From an uncultured Lachnospiraceae bacterium (lineage in GTDB: Bacteria > Bacillota > Clostridia > Lachnospirales > Lachnospiraceae): DNA of 64,000 bases. The position numbers and the translations under genes were made by a program. Of this stretch, positions 51,561-61,192 are shown piece after piece. A model generated the notes under the pieces. The model made no database searches. It was not told the origin of the DNA and saw nothing but the letters and a program-made list of their open reading frames with translations. Where the stretch lies: assembly GCA_947173495.1 (NCBI GenBank), contig CAMWFQ010000006.1, positions 1 through 64,000 on the forward strand. Reading direction: 5' to 3'. Position 1 is the first letter of the stretch. Every line of letters starts with the position of its first letter.

Positions 51561-52616
51561 TTACGATAATTCACAGAGCAGATCCAGCCATTGCTTTGCA
51601 ATCCTCTGTAATGAGAACCGGTCCCTCACTTCTGCTGCCGCCTGTCCCAGTCTGGATGCCAGTTCCCCTGAACCCGCCATTTTTTCCATTGCCTCTCTCA
51701 GGGCCTCTGTCTTTCCTACCGGAACAAGCAGTCCGTTTCTTCCATCCTGAATACACATACGCGACCCTCCGCAGGGGCAGTCCGTTGAGATCACCGGAAG
51801 ACCGATCCCCATTGCTTCCAGAAGAGAATTGGAGATCCCTTCATAGTCGGAAGAAAGTACATACATTCCCGCATCCCTGATCTCATTCAAAATGTCTTCA
51901 TGAAATCCCTCAAAGACAACGTTTTCGGAGATCCCCAGTTTTTCCGCCAGTATACAGAGCTCTTGTTTCAGTACTCCGACTCCGTATATATGCAAAACAT
52001 AATCTGAATATTTCTGTACAAAATCCCTGAATGCATATAGAAGGTTAACATAATTTTTCTGTTTCTCAAGTCTCCCGACGGCAACCACTGTATTCCTTCG
52101 TTTTCCTGTATAAATATCCGGAAGTTTGTTAGAAATAGGATTGGCAATTACCCTTCCTTTTCTTTGTATCCTTTTTTGAAAATACTGCATTGCCTCCTCT
52201 GTTTGAAAAACAACTTTATCCGAATGGAGATATGCATAATTTTGCACGCCTCTGTCTGGAAACGACTTCGGGTCATTACGTTCTGAAGAGATCATCTTCA
52301 TCTTAAGGCCTGTTTTAGCAAGACAGGCGAAAAAGGCTGTGTAAGGTTCAAACACCACCAGAATATAATCTCTGTTCTGTTTAAAGATCCTTCTCATTTT
52401 TACAATTCTTTCTGCCCGCTTCCATATATTTCCCGATGTTCTTTCTCCGATTTGAGTGACCCCTATCCTTTTGTCAAGCTGATATACATTGTCATCTCCA
52501 GCTGTCATCAATATCTTCACATCTATTTTCCGGCTGACAAATTCATTGGCCAAAACAGATATTACTCTTTCTGCGCCTCCTCCTGTCATACTGGGAATAA
52601 TAAACATTATCTTCAT
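51561..52616 (-). CDS. Glycosyltransferase family 4
   Basis: 351 aa from ATG at 52616, chosen because GGAG lies 6 bases upstream and the N-terminus then reads MKIMFIIPSMTGGGAERVI, the usual GT4 opening; an upstream in-frame ATG is at 52628. Other blocks are VVAVGRLEKQKNYVNLLYAF, LHIYGVGVLKQEL, VVFEGFHEDI, VLSSDYEGISNSLLEAMGIG and VISTDCPCGGSRM. Resembles GT4 enzymes adding GalNAc or galactose; specificity not resolved. Confidence 0.5.
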   Translation of the reverse strand: MKIMFIIPSMTGGGAERVISVLANEFVSRKIDVKILMTAGDDNVYQLDKRIGVTQIGERTSGNIWKRAERIVKMRRIFKQNRDYILVVFEPYTAFFACLAKTGLKMKMISSERNDPKSFPDRGVQNYAYLHSDKVVFQTEEAMQYFQKRIQRKGRVIANPISNKLPDIYTGKRRNTVVAVGRLEKQKNYVNLLYAFRDFVQKYSDYVLHIYGVGVLKQELCILAEKLGISENVVFEGFHEDILNEIRDAGMYVLSSDYEGISNSLLEAMGIGLPVISTDCPCGGSRMCIQDGRNGLLVPVGKTEALREAMEKMAGSGELASRLGQAAAEVRDRFSLQRIAKQWLDLLCELS

Positions 52617-52648
52617 TTTAATCTCCATTCCGGAGCCCTTTTAAAAGT

Positions 52649-53860
52649 CTAAACCTTCTCCATAATTCCGATTAATTTTCTGCAGTATGATTCAATCGTG
52701 TCAAATTTTTGCTGAGAACAGGCTTTTGAATAGCTGCTGGCTCTGGCTTCATCATTCCACAATCTTTCCACCTTATCTTTTAATTCATCTGTATCTCCTG
52801 TACGAAACAGCTCACCCGTTTTTCCTTCCTGTATTAATTCCGGAATCCCCCCAATGCGACTTCCAATAACAGGTGTTCCGCAGGACAACGATTCTATCAC
52901 TGAAAACGGACAATTTTCATACCACTCTGATGGGATGATACTGAATCTGGCTCTCTGAATCAGTTCAATCAAATCCTGTCCCTTTTGAAATCCCATATTC
53001 TTAACATTTACTATTTCATTTACTTCTTTTTCCATTGGACCGCTTCCAACCATAACAAAAGGGATATCGGGCAGACTCCGGCATACTTTTAGCAATGTCC
53101 TTATTCCCTTTTCCTCTGAGAATCTCCCAAAGTAAATCACATAGTCCCGAACACCGGAAATCTTTTTCATCTCTCTTCCATCAAAGGAACTGAAATTATG
53201 CAGAACCCTGGTTTTACCACGCAGCTCCTCTCTGTGATTCAGCTGCTCTTCCATAAACTGCGACGGACATATCACGCAGTCAATGTATTTGTATGTTTTC
53301 AGCCTTTTATATAATACAGCTTCCATACAGGCAAGCACGCTTTTTATTTTTGACCCGTGAATACAGGAATTTTTTACACACTCAAAGTATCCATGGTCCC
53401 GGCATCTCTGACACAGTTTTCCATTACCGGGAATTCTCATCAAGTGATTTGGACATACCAGCTGTACGTCATGTGCCGTGTAAAGAATTTTGATTTTTTT
53501 CCCTTCTTTTTTTCCATATCTGATAATCTCATATATGATGGAGGGCGTCAACTGATAATTAAAGTTATTCAGGTGCACCACATCCGGATTAAAGTCCTCC
53601 AGAACAGGCCTTAACCTCTTCCTTGCCGTCCGGGAATAAACAATCTGAAAGGGATACAAAAGCCTGCGCAGCTTCCCTGTGTGGAAATCCATATTCGGAG
53701 TATAACTTTCTGCACGATTGCCCACAAGGCGCTCCGGATGCTCCATACCAAAATACTCTACATCATGCCCCTGCCTTTGAAGCTCCTGCCCCACGGCAAA
53801 CAGATAAGTTTCGGATCCGCCATGTTGGAACAAAAATTTATTGACAATCAATATCTTCAA
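52649..53860 (-). CDS. Glycosyltransferase family 4
   Basis: 403 aa: ILIVNKFLFQHGGSETYLFA, DVVHLNNFNYQLTPSIIYE, ILYTAHDVQLVCPNHLM, a Cys-rich insertion (NGKLCQRCRDHGYFECVKNSC), VIYFGRFSEEKGIRTLLKV, VMVGSGPMEKEV and IIPSEWYENCPFSVIESLSCG. The CxxC-type insertion is seen in a subgroup of capsule GT4 enzymes. It is followed downstream by another GT4 and preceded by a fucosyltransferase gene. Confidence 0.5.
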   Translation of the reverse strand: MKILIVNKFLFQHGGSETYLFAVGQELQRQGHDVEYFGMEHPERLVGNRAESYTPNMDFHTGKLRRLLYPFQIVYSRTARKRLRPVLEDFNPDVVHLNNFNYQLTPSIIYEIIRYGKKEGKKIKILYTAHDVQLVCPNHLMRIPGNGKLCQRCRDHGYFECVKNSCIHGSKIKSVLACMEAVLYKRLKTYKYIDCVICPSQFMEEQLNHREELRGKTRVLHNFSSFDGREMKKISGVRDYVIYFGRFSEEKGIRTLLKVCRSLPDIPFVMVGSGPMEKEVNEIVNVKNMGFQKGQDLIELIQRARFSIIPSEWYENCPFSVIESLSCGTPVIGSRIGGIPELIQEGKTGELFRTGDTDELKDKVERLWNDEARASSYSKACSQQKFDTIESYCRKLIGIMEKV

Positions 53861-53885
53861 TTCCTGATATCCTCCAAACTCTTTC

Positions 53886-54782
53886 TCACATTACTTTCCC
53901 ATCCGGATTAATAAAATGCCATCCTTTCCACAAATCCTCCATCTCTCTCTTAATAAATGACTGGCTGTTCTTGTGAATGGTAGGACGTACCATAATCTTA
54001 TTCTCATTCTTATTAAGTCTTGCCCCCCAAAAGCTGAAGGTAGAATTGGCGCAGATATTGTGCTTACAATTACTCATCAACCACATATCATAAAAGCTGT
54101 CCCTTCCGTGGTTAATATCCACAATTGTAAACTCATTCCCCTGATATTTTTCTTTTACATATGGAATATCATCGGAAAAAACATAAAAATGGGGATCCGG
54201 GACCGCTTCTCTGATCATGTTTACTGCACAGTCATAATAGGAATCTGTACAGATACCCCCAAAAAGCTTTTTATTTTCCTCATCCAGATAATCTCCCCGC
54301 CTGACGTGAATGCTGACGGAAGGCCTCTTTCGCATTTCCTGTGCCATTTCATGATTCAGAGGATTTTTGCTTTCAGGAAACTGTATCTTTTCCTGAAGGC
54401 TGAACATAATATCCGCATAATATTTTTCACAGGCAAAATGTCCGCTGATGTATACATTATCCATAGAAAGCAGTTGAGGATGATACATTTCACTTTCCTG
54501 GAAGCGATGCAACGTAAAAGGCAAAAGCTTTCTTCTGAGTTTGCCAGAAAGCCCCTCCCCTCCTACCAGATGTGCCTTTTCCTCTGCCGTGCAGGTTTCA
54601 TAGAGCAGTCTGTCAAAATAATTTAGTTCCAGTTCCCGCTTAGCGGACATTTTTTCCTGATTCTTCTCATCAAACCAGGAGACATCCAGGCGCGCTTCTC
54701 TGCCCAGACTCACAAATTTTCTATATAATGCATACTGTTGCAGTTGGTTTCCAAGTCCTCCTGCCACTTGAATAATAATCAT
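53886..54782 (-). CDS. GT11 alpha-1,2-fucosyltransferase-like
   Basis: 298 aa with the GT11 landmarks IIQVAGGLGNQLQQYALYR, the GDP-binding motif SIHVRRGDYL, FYVFSDDIPYVKE and HNICANSTFSFWGARLN. Bacterial GT11 enzymes add L-fucose (alpha-1,2 to galactose in characterised cases) and can create H-antigen-like ends. No GDP-fucose synthesis genes occur in the window, so GDP-fucose must come from elsewhere or another sugar is used. Overlaps the upstream membrane-protein gene by 4 bases. Confidence 0.5.
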   Translation of the reverse strand: MIIIQVAGGLGNQLQQYALYRKFVSLGREARLDVSWFDEKNQEKMSAKRELELNYFDRLLYETCTAEEKAHLVGGEGLSGKLRRKLLPFTLHRFQESEMYHPQLLSMDNVYISGHFACEKYYADIMFSLQEKIQFPESKNPLNHEMAQEMRKRPSVSIHVRRGDYLDEENKKLFGGICTDSYYDCAVNMIREAVPDPHFYVFSDDIPYVKEKYQGNEFTIVDINHGRDSFYDMWLMSNCKHNICANSTFSFWGARLNKNENKIMVRPTIHKNSQSFIKREMEDLWKGWHFINPDGKVM

Positions 54783-56329
54783 TTTGATTCCTTTTCTCCC
54801 TCCGGATAACCGTACAGCTCATAATACTCATTTCTGGAAATAGCAATCACTGAGTCCTTTCCGTAAAATCTGGCCGTTGCTCTGTTTGTATAACAATTTG
54901 GGTCAGAAGTCACCGGCATATGCATAAACGGTCCCTGGATATCATTCATTTCCGGCAGAACAACATCCTTCGTTTCCGGATCATGCAAAATGCTGAGCCT
55001 TTCCTGCATCTGGTATTCAAAATCACTTAATTGTCCGGACCTGATAAATTCGGCACACATATATCCTGTCATATTTCCAATTAAGTGCCTTCGTGCAAGG
55101 ATACAGAACAATATTTCTCCCAAAATAATCGCTGTCCGAAGCTTTCTTGTAAAACTTATATCAGGTATCCTTCCCTTTTTGCTTATAAGCATCTTTTTTA
55201 TATAGCAGGTCAGATAAATAATGCCAAGAATATATGCCAGTAAAAGAACAAAATAGATGACATCCGGCACACCGCCTGAAACCTCTGATTGCGCATAGAT
55301 ACCTGGTGCATACATGGAACACGAAATCAAAAACAGGAAAGAAATTACGAGTACCGGGAATTTCATTTCTATTCTAATTTCATCTATGTCTATTTTTTCC
55401 CAGGTTATGATGCCAACCAGCGGCATTGCCAGAAAGAGAGGCCTTACTGTAAAAAATGTATCAACAGCTCCCAAAAATCCTTCCCTCACACTCTCAAAAA
55501 CCGTACTGAATACTCTGCTTAAACTGAAGTAGTAGCTATCCCCCCCTCTTACGGCATTACCCGGTGAAACCGCACTGAAAATAAATCCTGCTGCCAGAAA
55601 CGCCAGCGGGATCAGAAGACAAAACGTTCTGCGTTTTTGTTCAGACCGTCCTCTGAGTATATTGATAAAAATGATAAATGATGCGATCTCAAACGCCAGC
55701 ACAATAGGCGGATACCCGGCTCCTCCAAGATAAGCGTAAAATAACGACGTAAAGACAAAATACCTTCTTTTACCGGTCTCAATAAACCGGTCCATCCAGA
55801 CAAACGAAGCCAGGCAGAATCCATATGGAAAAATGTAATTCACCATACCTGTATACCAAAAAACACCACTGCGAATATTAGGCATATACTGAACCGCAAA
55901 AAAGCATACTACACAGGATATCATTACCCGGAAAGTAAAATCACCTGCCAGATATTTTTTTAAAAAATGATACAAAAAGTAGACAGTTCCTCCACACAGC
56001 GCCAGAAGCCCTATCCAGGGCGTTATACAATAAACCTTTTCTCCCCATATACTTGGCTCAAGACACCACAAAATAATAGATGACCAGTTTCCTTCCCAAC
56101 TATTATAGTCCACCTTTGCCCATTCATATACTGCGGAGAAAAATTCGCTTACTGTTCCGTGATTTGCCAGCACTCTGTAAGCGGCAGCTCCTTCCCACAG
56201 ATCATCTCCGTTTGCATAGTCAAAAAAGGTACAGTACAAAATTGGAGACAGAGAAATAATAAGTAAAACCGTCATAGCCAACGCTATTTTCTTATAGGTT
56301 ATTTTAGCCAACAGAGAATGTTCTTCCAT
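54779..56329 (-). CDS. Polytopic membrane protein, DUF6056-like GT-C candidate
   Basis: 516 aa with about eleven helices. The first extracytoplasmic loop reads YANGDDLWEGAAAYRVL, an acidic pair where GT-C enzymes keep their catalytic site, and the later loop has NIRSGVFWYTGMVNYIFP. I associate this pattern with DUF6056-type proteins of glycan loci. A C-terminal extracytoplasmic tail of about 90 residues follows. The stop codon shares a base with the neighbouring start (TAATG at the 56329 junction). Confidence 0.5.
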   Translation of the reverse strand: MEEHSLLAKITYKKIALAMTVLLIISLSPILYCTFFDYANGDDLWEGAAAYRVLANHGTVSEFFSAVYEWAKVDYNSWEGNWSSIILWCLEPSIWGEKVYCITPWIGLLALCGGTVYFLYHFLKKYLAGDFTFRVMISCVVCFFAVQYMPNIRSGVFWYTGMVNYIFPYGFCLASFVWMDRFIETGKRRYFVFTSLFYAYLGGAGYPPIVLAFEIASFIIFINILRGRSEQKRRTFCLLIPLAFLAAGFIFSAVSPGNAVRGGDSYYFSLSRVFSTVFESVREGFLGAVDTFFTVRPLFLAMPLVGIITWEKIDIDEIRIEMKFPVLVISFLFLISCSMYAPGIYAQSEVSGGVPDVIYFVLLLAYILGIIYLTCYIKKMLISKKGRIPDISFTRKLRTAIILGEILFCILARRHLIGNMTGYMCAEFIRSGQLSDFEYQMQERLSILHDPETKDVVLPEMNDIQGPFMHMPVTSDPNCYTNRATARFYGKDSVIAISRNEYYELYGYPEGEKESK

Positions 56330-57387
56330 TACACCTCCTCTTCACCTGTAGCGGTAAACAACGACAGCGCCGGTCCCAGCGCCCACGGGTATTTCCCGTA
56401 AATCTGAGGATACATACTGAAGCCTTGGCATTCTGCCAGGCAATGATCAAGTTCTCCCTCTTTCACCATGTTCCAGAGAGCCTCCCTGCCACGCATCATA
56501 CGGGATTTATGAATACCGATCAATACCTTGGTATCCAGGGATCTTGCAATGGCATAAAGGATCATTGCCGTAGCGGAGGTATCCACAGGCCCTTCCTTTG
56601 CTCCCAGCTGCCAGCTGTAAAGCCCGTTCTCCAGCTGATAGGCCTCCACCTTATCCACCAGACGCCGGTATGTCTGTTTCACATGCTCGTATTCCGGTCT
56701 GGACTTATCCAGGTAAGCCAGACTCTCTGACATGCCCATCATCAGCCACCCTACCGCTCTCCCCCAGCCAATGATCCCGTATTTGATTCCGCTTTCATAC
56801 TGGTATCCGTGATAGGGCAGGCCCGATCTGGCATCCATGCCGAAGTCAATAAAATTTTGGATCTGAGTCATTGCCAGATTAATGGCGTTGCCCACCCCGT
56901 ATGTACTTCCGTACTTGCACAGGAACGGGCAGACCATACCGATCCCATCGGCAAAAATATAATGATTCTGCTGACCGGGACGATAGCAAAGGCTCCCCGC
57001 CCGGTCCGTCTCATGCTGATAGAGATACTCCGCCATCTTACATGCGGCCTCCTTGTATCTCTCATCCCCTGTAATCTGATGAAGGTCGATCAACGCCATG
57101 CCGCTGAGCGCATCATCCAGGTAATACATTTTGTATCCGCCCCTGATCCATCTCTCATAATACTTTTTTAAAGTATCCTTTATTTCCAGAGATTCCTCGG
57201 TATTTTTATGCCCCATATAATAATCCGCAAGGCTTTTGGCCAGAAGCCCGTTGGGCCAGTTAATCTTATCAGGGGGCTCCACAGTTTTTCCCACAAGCCT
57301 TTTTGCCGTCCGTTTCAGCCTGTAACCGGCGCTTCTCTCAGGATAGCTTAACAGCTGCCGCTGTGCTTCTTTTACCATCTTCAGCAT
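56329..57387 (-). CDS. GH105/GH88-like (unsaturated glycuronyl hydrolase-like) protein
   Basis: 352 aa, no signal peptide, alpha/alpha-barrel type. Blocks typical of YteR-like GH105 enzymes: YLDDALSGMALIDLHQITG, FADGIGMVCPFLCKYG, HGYQYESGIKYGIIGWGRAVGWLMMGM, DTSATAMILYAIAR and ECQGFSMYPQIYG. Known members hydrolyse unsaturated uronyl residues from lyase products. A cytoplasmic hydrolase inside a biosynthetic operon is unexpected; it could edit faulty intermediates, act as a transferase, or have lost activity. Overlaps the downstream membrane-protein gene by 1 base. Confidence 0.5.
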   Translation of the reverse strand: MLKMVKEAQRQLLSYPERSAGYRLKRTAKRLVGKTVEPPDKINWPNGLLAKSLADYYMGHKNTEESLEIKDTLKKYYERWIRGGYKMYYLDDALSGMALIDLHQITGDERYKEAACKMAEYLYQHETDRAGSLCYRPGQQNHYIFADGIGMVCPFLCKYGSTYGVGNAINLAMTQIQNFIDFGMDARSGLPYHGYQYESGIKYGIIGWGRAVGWLMMGMSESLAYLDKSRPEYEHVKQTYRRLVDKVEAYQLENGLYSWQLGAKEGPVDTSATAMILYAIARSLDTKVLIGIHKSRMMRGREALWNMVKEGELDHCLAECQGFSMYPQIYGKYPWALGPALSLFTATGEEEV

Positions 57388-57420
57388 CCTATCGCTCCCT
57401 CCCCGTATCTTATTCTCTCT

Positions 57421-58944
57421 TCAGTTATGCTTTACCCTGCTTTTTACAATCCCCATCAAATATCCAAACTCTTCTGTCCTTCCAAACAGCACCAGGAAGA
57501 TTCCGTTAAACACCACACAGATGATTATGAACATCACCCCGAAGCCTGAAACCGTCACCTGCGGCATCACCAGTCTTCTGATTCCCGTCAGCAGACCGAA
57601 ATTGGCTGCGATCACCACTATATACTTCAGGGAATCCACAAAATATCCCTTCACTGGCTGATCCAGTATCACTCTGTAAATAATCACAGGCTTGGTCACA
57701 TTGGCAATCAGGCCCGACACAATGGTTCCGATATAAACGCCCATGAGTCCGATCTTCTGTACCAGCGCCACGGAAATGATCAGATTTACCACTCCCTGGA
57801 TCAGCGCCAGGTACTTGTCCTGCTCAAACACGCCCGCCGCCGTTTTAAAGTTTGATAATACAATTCTATCACCTTTTAAATAATAATCAATCAAAATGCA
57901 GATGACCACCGAAAACGCAAGGGTTCTTTCGCTTCCCTGCCAGATCTGGACAAAGGGCGTGAGCAGAATCGAAAAACCGATGGCCGTAAAGCCGTAGATC
58001 CAGCAGGCGGCAAAACGGTATACCTTAAAAATCTGGTACTGCTTTTCCCGGGATTCCGTTGCAAAAAGATTTCCGAAGCTGGAGAGTACGGAATTAAAGA
58101 TAATGTTCACCACATTGGCAATAGAGTTCAGGACCAGATTATAATTGTCCACGAAACCGCTGACCGTAACATTGATAAAGCCGGAGATGATCATACTGTC
58201 TGTCTGAAGCCTTGCCACATCCCCCACCTTATGGCATACCAGCGCTTTGGTCTTTGTGACAATCTCTCCGGTTTCTTCTTTCGAAAGCCTCTCCACCTGC
58301 TTCTCCTTCAGGTAAGGATATCTGCGGTCCAGATAGTGACTTACAAAGATCTTCTGTAAAAGCTCCACTGCTGCAGCCGTCAGCAGATACACGTAATAAT
58401 TTCCGGTGGTCAGGATCACGATGATCTGAAGGCTTACCGTGATCATCTTGGTCGCGGTCAGGATATTGGTCTGAATATAGTTCTTCTGCTCCGCATTCAC
58501 CAGACTGTATTTGTAAGCCACAAAATAAGTGCTTACCGTATTAAACAGAAAAATAAAATAATACAGCGTCAGATCTCTTGTTCCCACACCCTCCGGCTGC
58601 CTGACCAGGTACGGAAGAAAAGGAGAAACCGCCAGTCCCGCCGCTGCAATCACAACTCCGATTACCCGGTACGCTTTTTTATACAAAAGCATGTAGGACT
58701 TCACCTTTTCAATGTTCCCCTGCGCAACCGGTCTGTAGAGGCTGTAGTTCATGGCTGTGCCGATCCCCAGCTCCGCCATGGAGAGCACGGATAAAATGCT
58801 GGTATACAGACCGTTCACTCCATTTAAGGTATCCCCCAGATGCCGGATAAAGACTGTCCGCAGCACAAAATTCAGGATCTGTGTTATGAAGTTTCCCGCC
58901 TGTCCAAAGACTATATTTTTGGCTGCCGACTGAACTCTTCCCAT
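57421..58944 (-). CDS. wzx: Wzx-type polysaccharide flippase, copy 2
   Basis: 507 aa, about fourteen membrane helices. It opens AAKNIVFGQAGNFITQILNF with FVLRTVFIRHLGDTLNGVNG and contains GIGTAMNYSLYRPVA, all typical of Gram-positive MOP flippases. It moves the undecaprenyl-linked repeat unit built by the adjacent transferases. Its start overlaps the pyruvyltransferase gene by 34 bases. Confidence 0.5.
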   Translation of the reverse strand: MGRVQSAAKNIVFGQAGNFITQILNFVLRTVFIRHLGDTLNGVNGLYTSILSVLSMAELGIGTAMNYSLYRPVAQGNIEKVKSYMLLYKKAYRVIGVVIAAAGLAVSPFLPYLVRQPEGVGTRDLTLYYFIFLFNTVSTYFVAYKYSLVNAEQKNYIQTNILTATKMITVSLQIIVILTTGNYYVYLLTAAAVELLQKIFVSHYLDRRYPYLKEKQVERLSKEETGEIVTKTKALVCHKVGDVARLQTDSMIISGFINVTVSGFVDNYNLVLNSIANVVNIIFNSVLSSFGNLFATESREKQYQIFKVYRFAACWIYGFTAIGFSILLTPFVQIWQGSERTLAFSVVICILIDYYLKGDRIVLSNFKTAAGVFEQDKYLALIQGVVNLIISVALVQKIGLMGVYIGTIVSGLIANVTKPVIIYRVILDQPVKGYFVDSLKYIVVIAANFGLLTGIRRLVMPQVTVSGFGVMFIIICVVFNGIFLVLFGRTEEFGYLMGIVKSRVKHN

Positions 58945-60122
58945 AATCTGTCAACTTCTTTCCCTGTCTCATATGCCCGCTTCCGGTACCCGGGCATCAC
59001 CTCTGTCAGATGCCTTCTCTGCTCCTTCTCATGTGCAAGCAGCCACTGAAATCCATTCACCAGATCTTCCGGCTCTTTCAGACTCTGTACCGGAATCACA
59101 TAATGTTCCTCCGTCCCGAACAAATCCCTGGCAATCCCTCTTGCCTTGACGGAATACCCCACCACCAGTGTGGGAACCAGCGAAGAATACGCAGCGATGG
59201 TAGCATGTGTTCTTGCTCCCACGAACAGCCTGCAGCGGCCGATCACACCCTTCAGCTCCTCGCAGCTGCCATCGGCAATTTCCACCACTCTCCCTGTATC
59301 CTTAAAGGCTTCATACAATTCATGAACGGGCCTTCTGTCATCATTTCTCTCCCAGACCACATGCGGAATCAGCGCGATCTGCATATCTGTCTGTTCAATC
59401 ATATAGGAAATCAGAGCCCGGTAGCTCTCCATGGTAATTCCGGCTCTGCTTTCATGATCCCGGATCATGGGACTTACATTGATACCCGCCGTGTTTCCCT
59501 CTGCAAAGCCTTCCGGCAGAGGAAGCGTCTTTGAAGGCAGCGTAAAGGCCGGATCCGGGAAGCACAGAATCCGGGGCACTTCTTCCTCCCTTTCGGATGA
59601 ATCTGCCATTTTTTTCAGCGCCTCAAAAGTAATACTTTCTCTGGCAATGATGGTATGATATTTCATCAGATCCCGGACAATCTCTTTCCTTGAGAGAAGA
59701 TCAGGCTCAACAGAGCAGCCCAGAAGTATGGTTCTGGTTCCACTCTGATGAAATGCCGAATTTGCCAGACGCAAATCCTCCAGCATATTTTCGTAACAGT
59801 AATTATCCCCGCCGATGGAAATTGCCAGAGGTACTCCCGCACCTTTCAGAACATCCCCATAACGATATCGGATGAAGCTTTCCCTGTCCCCTGTCATCTT
59901 CCGGTATCCGTAATACAGAATATGAGCCAGCCTGTGATCTTCAAATCTTCGCTCGCTTATAATCTCACAGAGGCCGGCAAGGGAATACTTCCGGTCCTCG
60001 TCTCCGCGGTAGCTGATCAGTCTCACCGGCTCCTTTATCATACGGCAGATACTGTTTACAATGGCCTCACAGCCGTGATTGCCGCTGCCCGCATGCATAT
60101 ACATTACCAGTTTTTCTTTCAT
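58911..60122 (-). CDS. Polysaccharide pyruvyl transferase
   Basis: 403 aa of the CsaB/ExoV-type family: MYMHAGSGNHGCEAIVNSI, AISIGGDNYCYEN, RTILLGCSVEP, GINVSPMIRDHES, IALIPHVVWERNDDR and FVGARTHATIAAYSSLVP. These enzymes add a pyruvate ketal from phosphoenolpyruvate to a sugar, giving the polymer negative charge. It starts with an ATGA overlap with the upstream GT2 gene. Confidence 0.5.
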   Translation of the reverse strand: MKEKLVMYMHAGSGNHGCEAIVNSICRMIKEPVRLISYRGDEDRKYSLAGLCEIISERRFEDHRLAHILYYGYRKMTGDRESFIRYRYGDVLKGAGVPLAISIGGDNYCYENMLEDLRLANSAFHQSGTRTILLGCSVEPDLLSRKEIVRDLMKYHTIIARESITFEALKKMADSSEREEEVPRILCFPDPAFTLPSKTLPLPEGFAEGNTAGINVSPMIRDHESRAGITMESYRALISYMIEQTDMQIALIPHVVWERNDDRRPVHELYEAFKDTGRVVEIADGSCEELKGVIGRCRLFVGARTHATIAAYSSLVPTLVVGYSVKARGIARDLFGTEEHYVIPVQSLKEPEDLVNGFQWLLAHEKEQRRHLTEVMPGYRKRAYETGKEVDRLWEEFSRQPKI

Positions 60123-61156
60123 GTGTTTTCCTTTTTGACTTTTTGATGCCTGCTTTTTCTGAAATGATACATCATCAGGTAAATTCCCGGCATGGCAAGA
60201 AACATTTGAGATTTAAACTGATATCCTTTTGAAAGCATCTCATATGCCCCCCATACCTGTAATTCTTCCCTCAGCTTTGTATGACATTCCTCCACATACT
60301 CTTTCTGCTTCCTTCTCTCTCCGAAAGGCAGATCCGCCAGTTTTCCCGCGGTCAGCATAATCCCTGTGATAAGAAGGGAGGTTACCTGCGCCTCCAGGCG
60401 TCTGTCTATCTTAAGAACCTCTTCCCTTGCCTGCTCCCAGCAGATAATCTGATCCATATAATGGGGGGAAAATTCCCGGTTCATGGCGCCTTCCGGATTC
60501 TGAAAATATCCATAGCCCGGATAATCTGTCTCTGCAATCTTTCGCACATAAGGCAGGAGATGCACCAGAAACAACATATCCTCTCCAATCGTCAGGCCGC
60601 TCTGGAAGCGGAGCTCGCCGATCACGGAACGTCTGTACAGTTTGCTCCAACATCTGGTATTACCTTTCAGAAGCTGTTCTCTGAGATATTGGACCGGTCT
60701 GTATTCCTCCGCTCTGTGAATGCGATAGGAGTTCTTCAGCAGTTCCTCCCACTGTTCTTCCTGTTCCCAGGGAATGAACCCGCAGCCCGCCACATCGCTG
60801 CCTGTTCTCATAAGGCAGTCATACAATACCTGCAGCATTTTGGGCCGCATTCTGTCATCTGCATCCACAAAGGTGATCAGACTCCCCTCTGCACTGTCGA
60901 TCCCGGCATTTCTTGCTGCGGAAACTCCCTCGTCCTCCCGATTGATCACCCGCACATTGGGATAAATCTCGCAGAGCCTGACGCAGACAGCAGCCGTATC
61001 GTCTGTGGACCCGTCATTGATAATGATAATCTCCAGGTTCCTGTAGGTCTGCTTTTCAATACTGTCAATGCAGTTTTCCAGATAATCCTGTCCGTTATAA
61101 ACCGGAACGATCACACTGATCAACGGCTTTTCCTTTTCGTCCATGAGCTGACTCAC
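60119..61156 (-). CDS. Glycosyltransferase family 2
   Basis: 345 aa GT-A enzyme: PLISVIVPVYNGQDYLENCI, IIINDGSTDDTAAV, VSAARNAGIDSAEG, the DxD motif in FVDADDRMRP, and WSKLYRRSVIGELRF with FQSGLTIGEDMLFLV. Start GTG at 61156, favoured by GGAGGAG 5 bases upstream over the ATG at 61144. A long antisense open frame across it (60281-61348) is taken as a shadow. Confidence 0.5.
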   Translation of the reverse strand: MSQLMDEKEKPLISVIVPVYNGQDYLENCIDSIEKQTYRNLEIIIINDGSTDDTAAVCVRLCEIYPNVRVINREDEGVSAARNAGIDSAEGSLITFVDADDRMRPKMLQVLYDCLMRTGSDVAGCGFIPWEQEEQWEELLKNSYRIHRAEEYRPVQYLREQLLKGNTRCWSKLYRRSVIGELRFQSGLTIGEDMLFLVHLLPYVRKIAETDYPGYGYFQNPEGAMNREFSPHYMDQIICWEQAREEVLKIDRRLEAQVTSLLITGIMLTAGKLADLPFGERRKQKEYVEECHTKLREELQVWGAYEMLSKGYQFKSQMFLAMPGIYLMMYHFRKSRHQKVKKENT

Positions 61157-61192
61157 CGCGGCTCCTCCTTCCCGTTCCTGTGTGCTTTTGCG

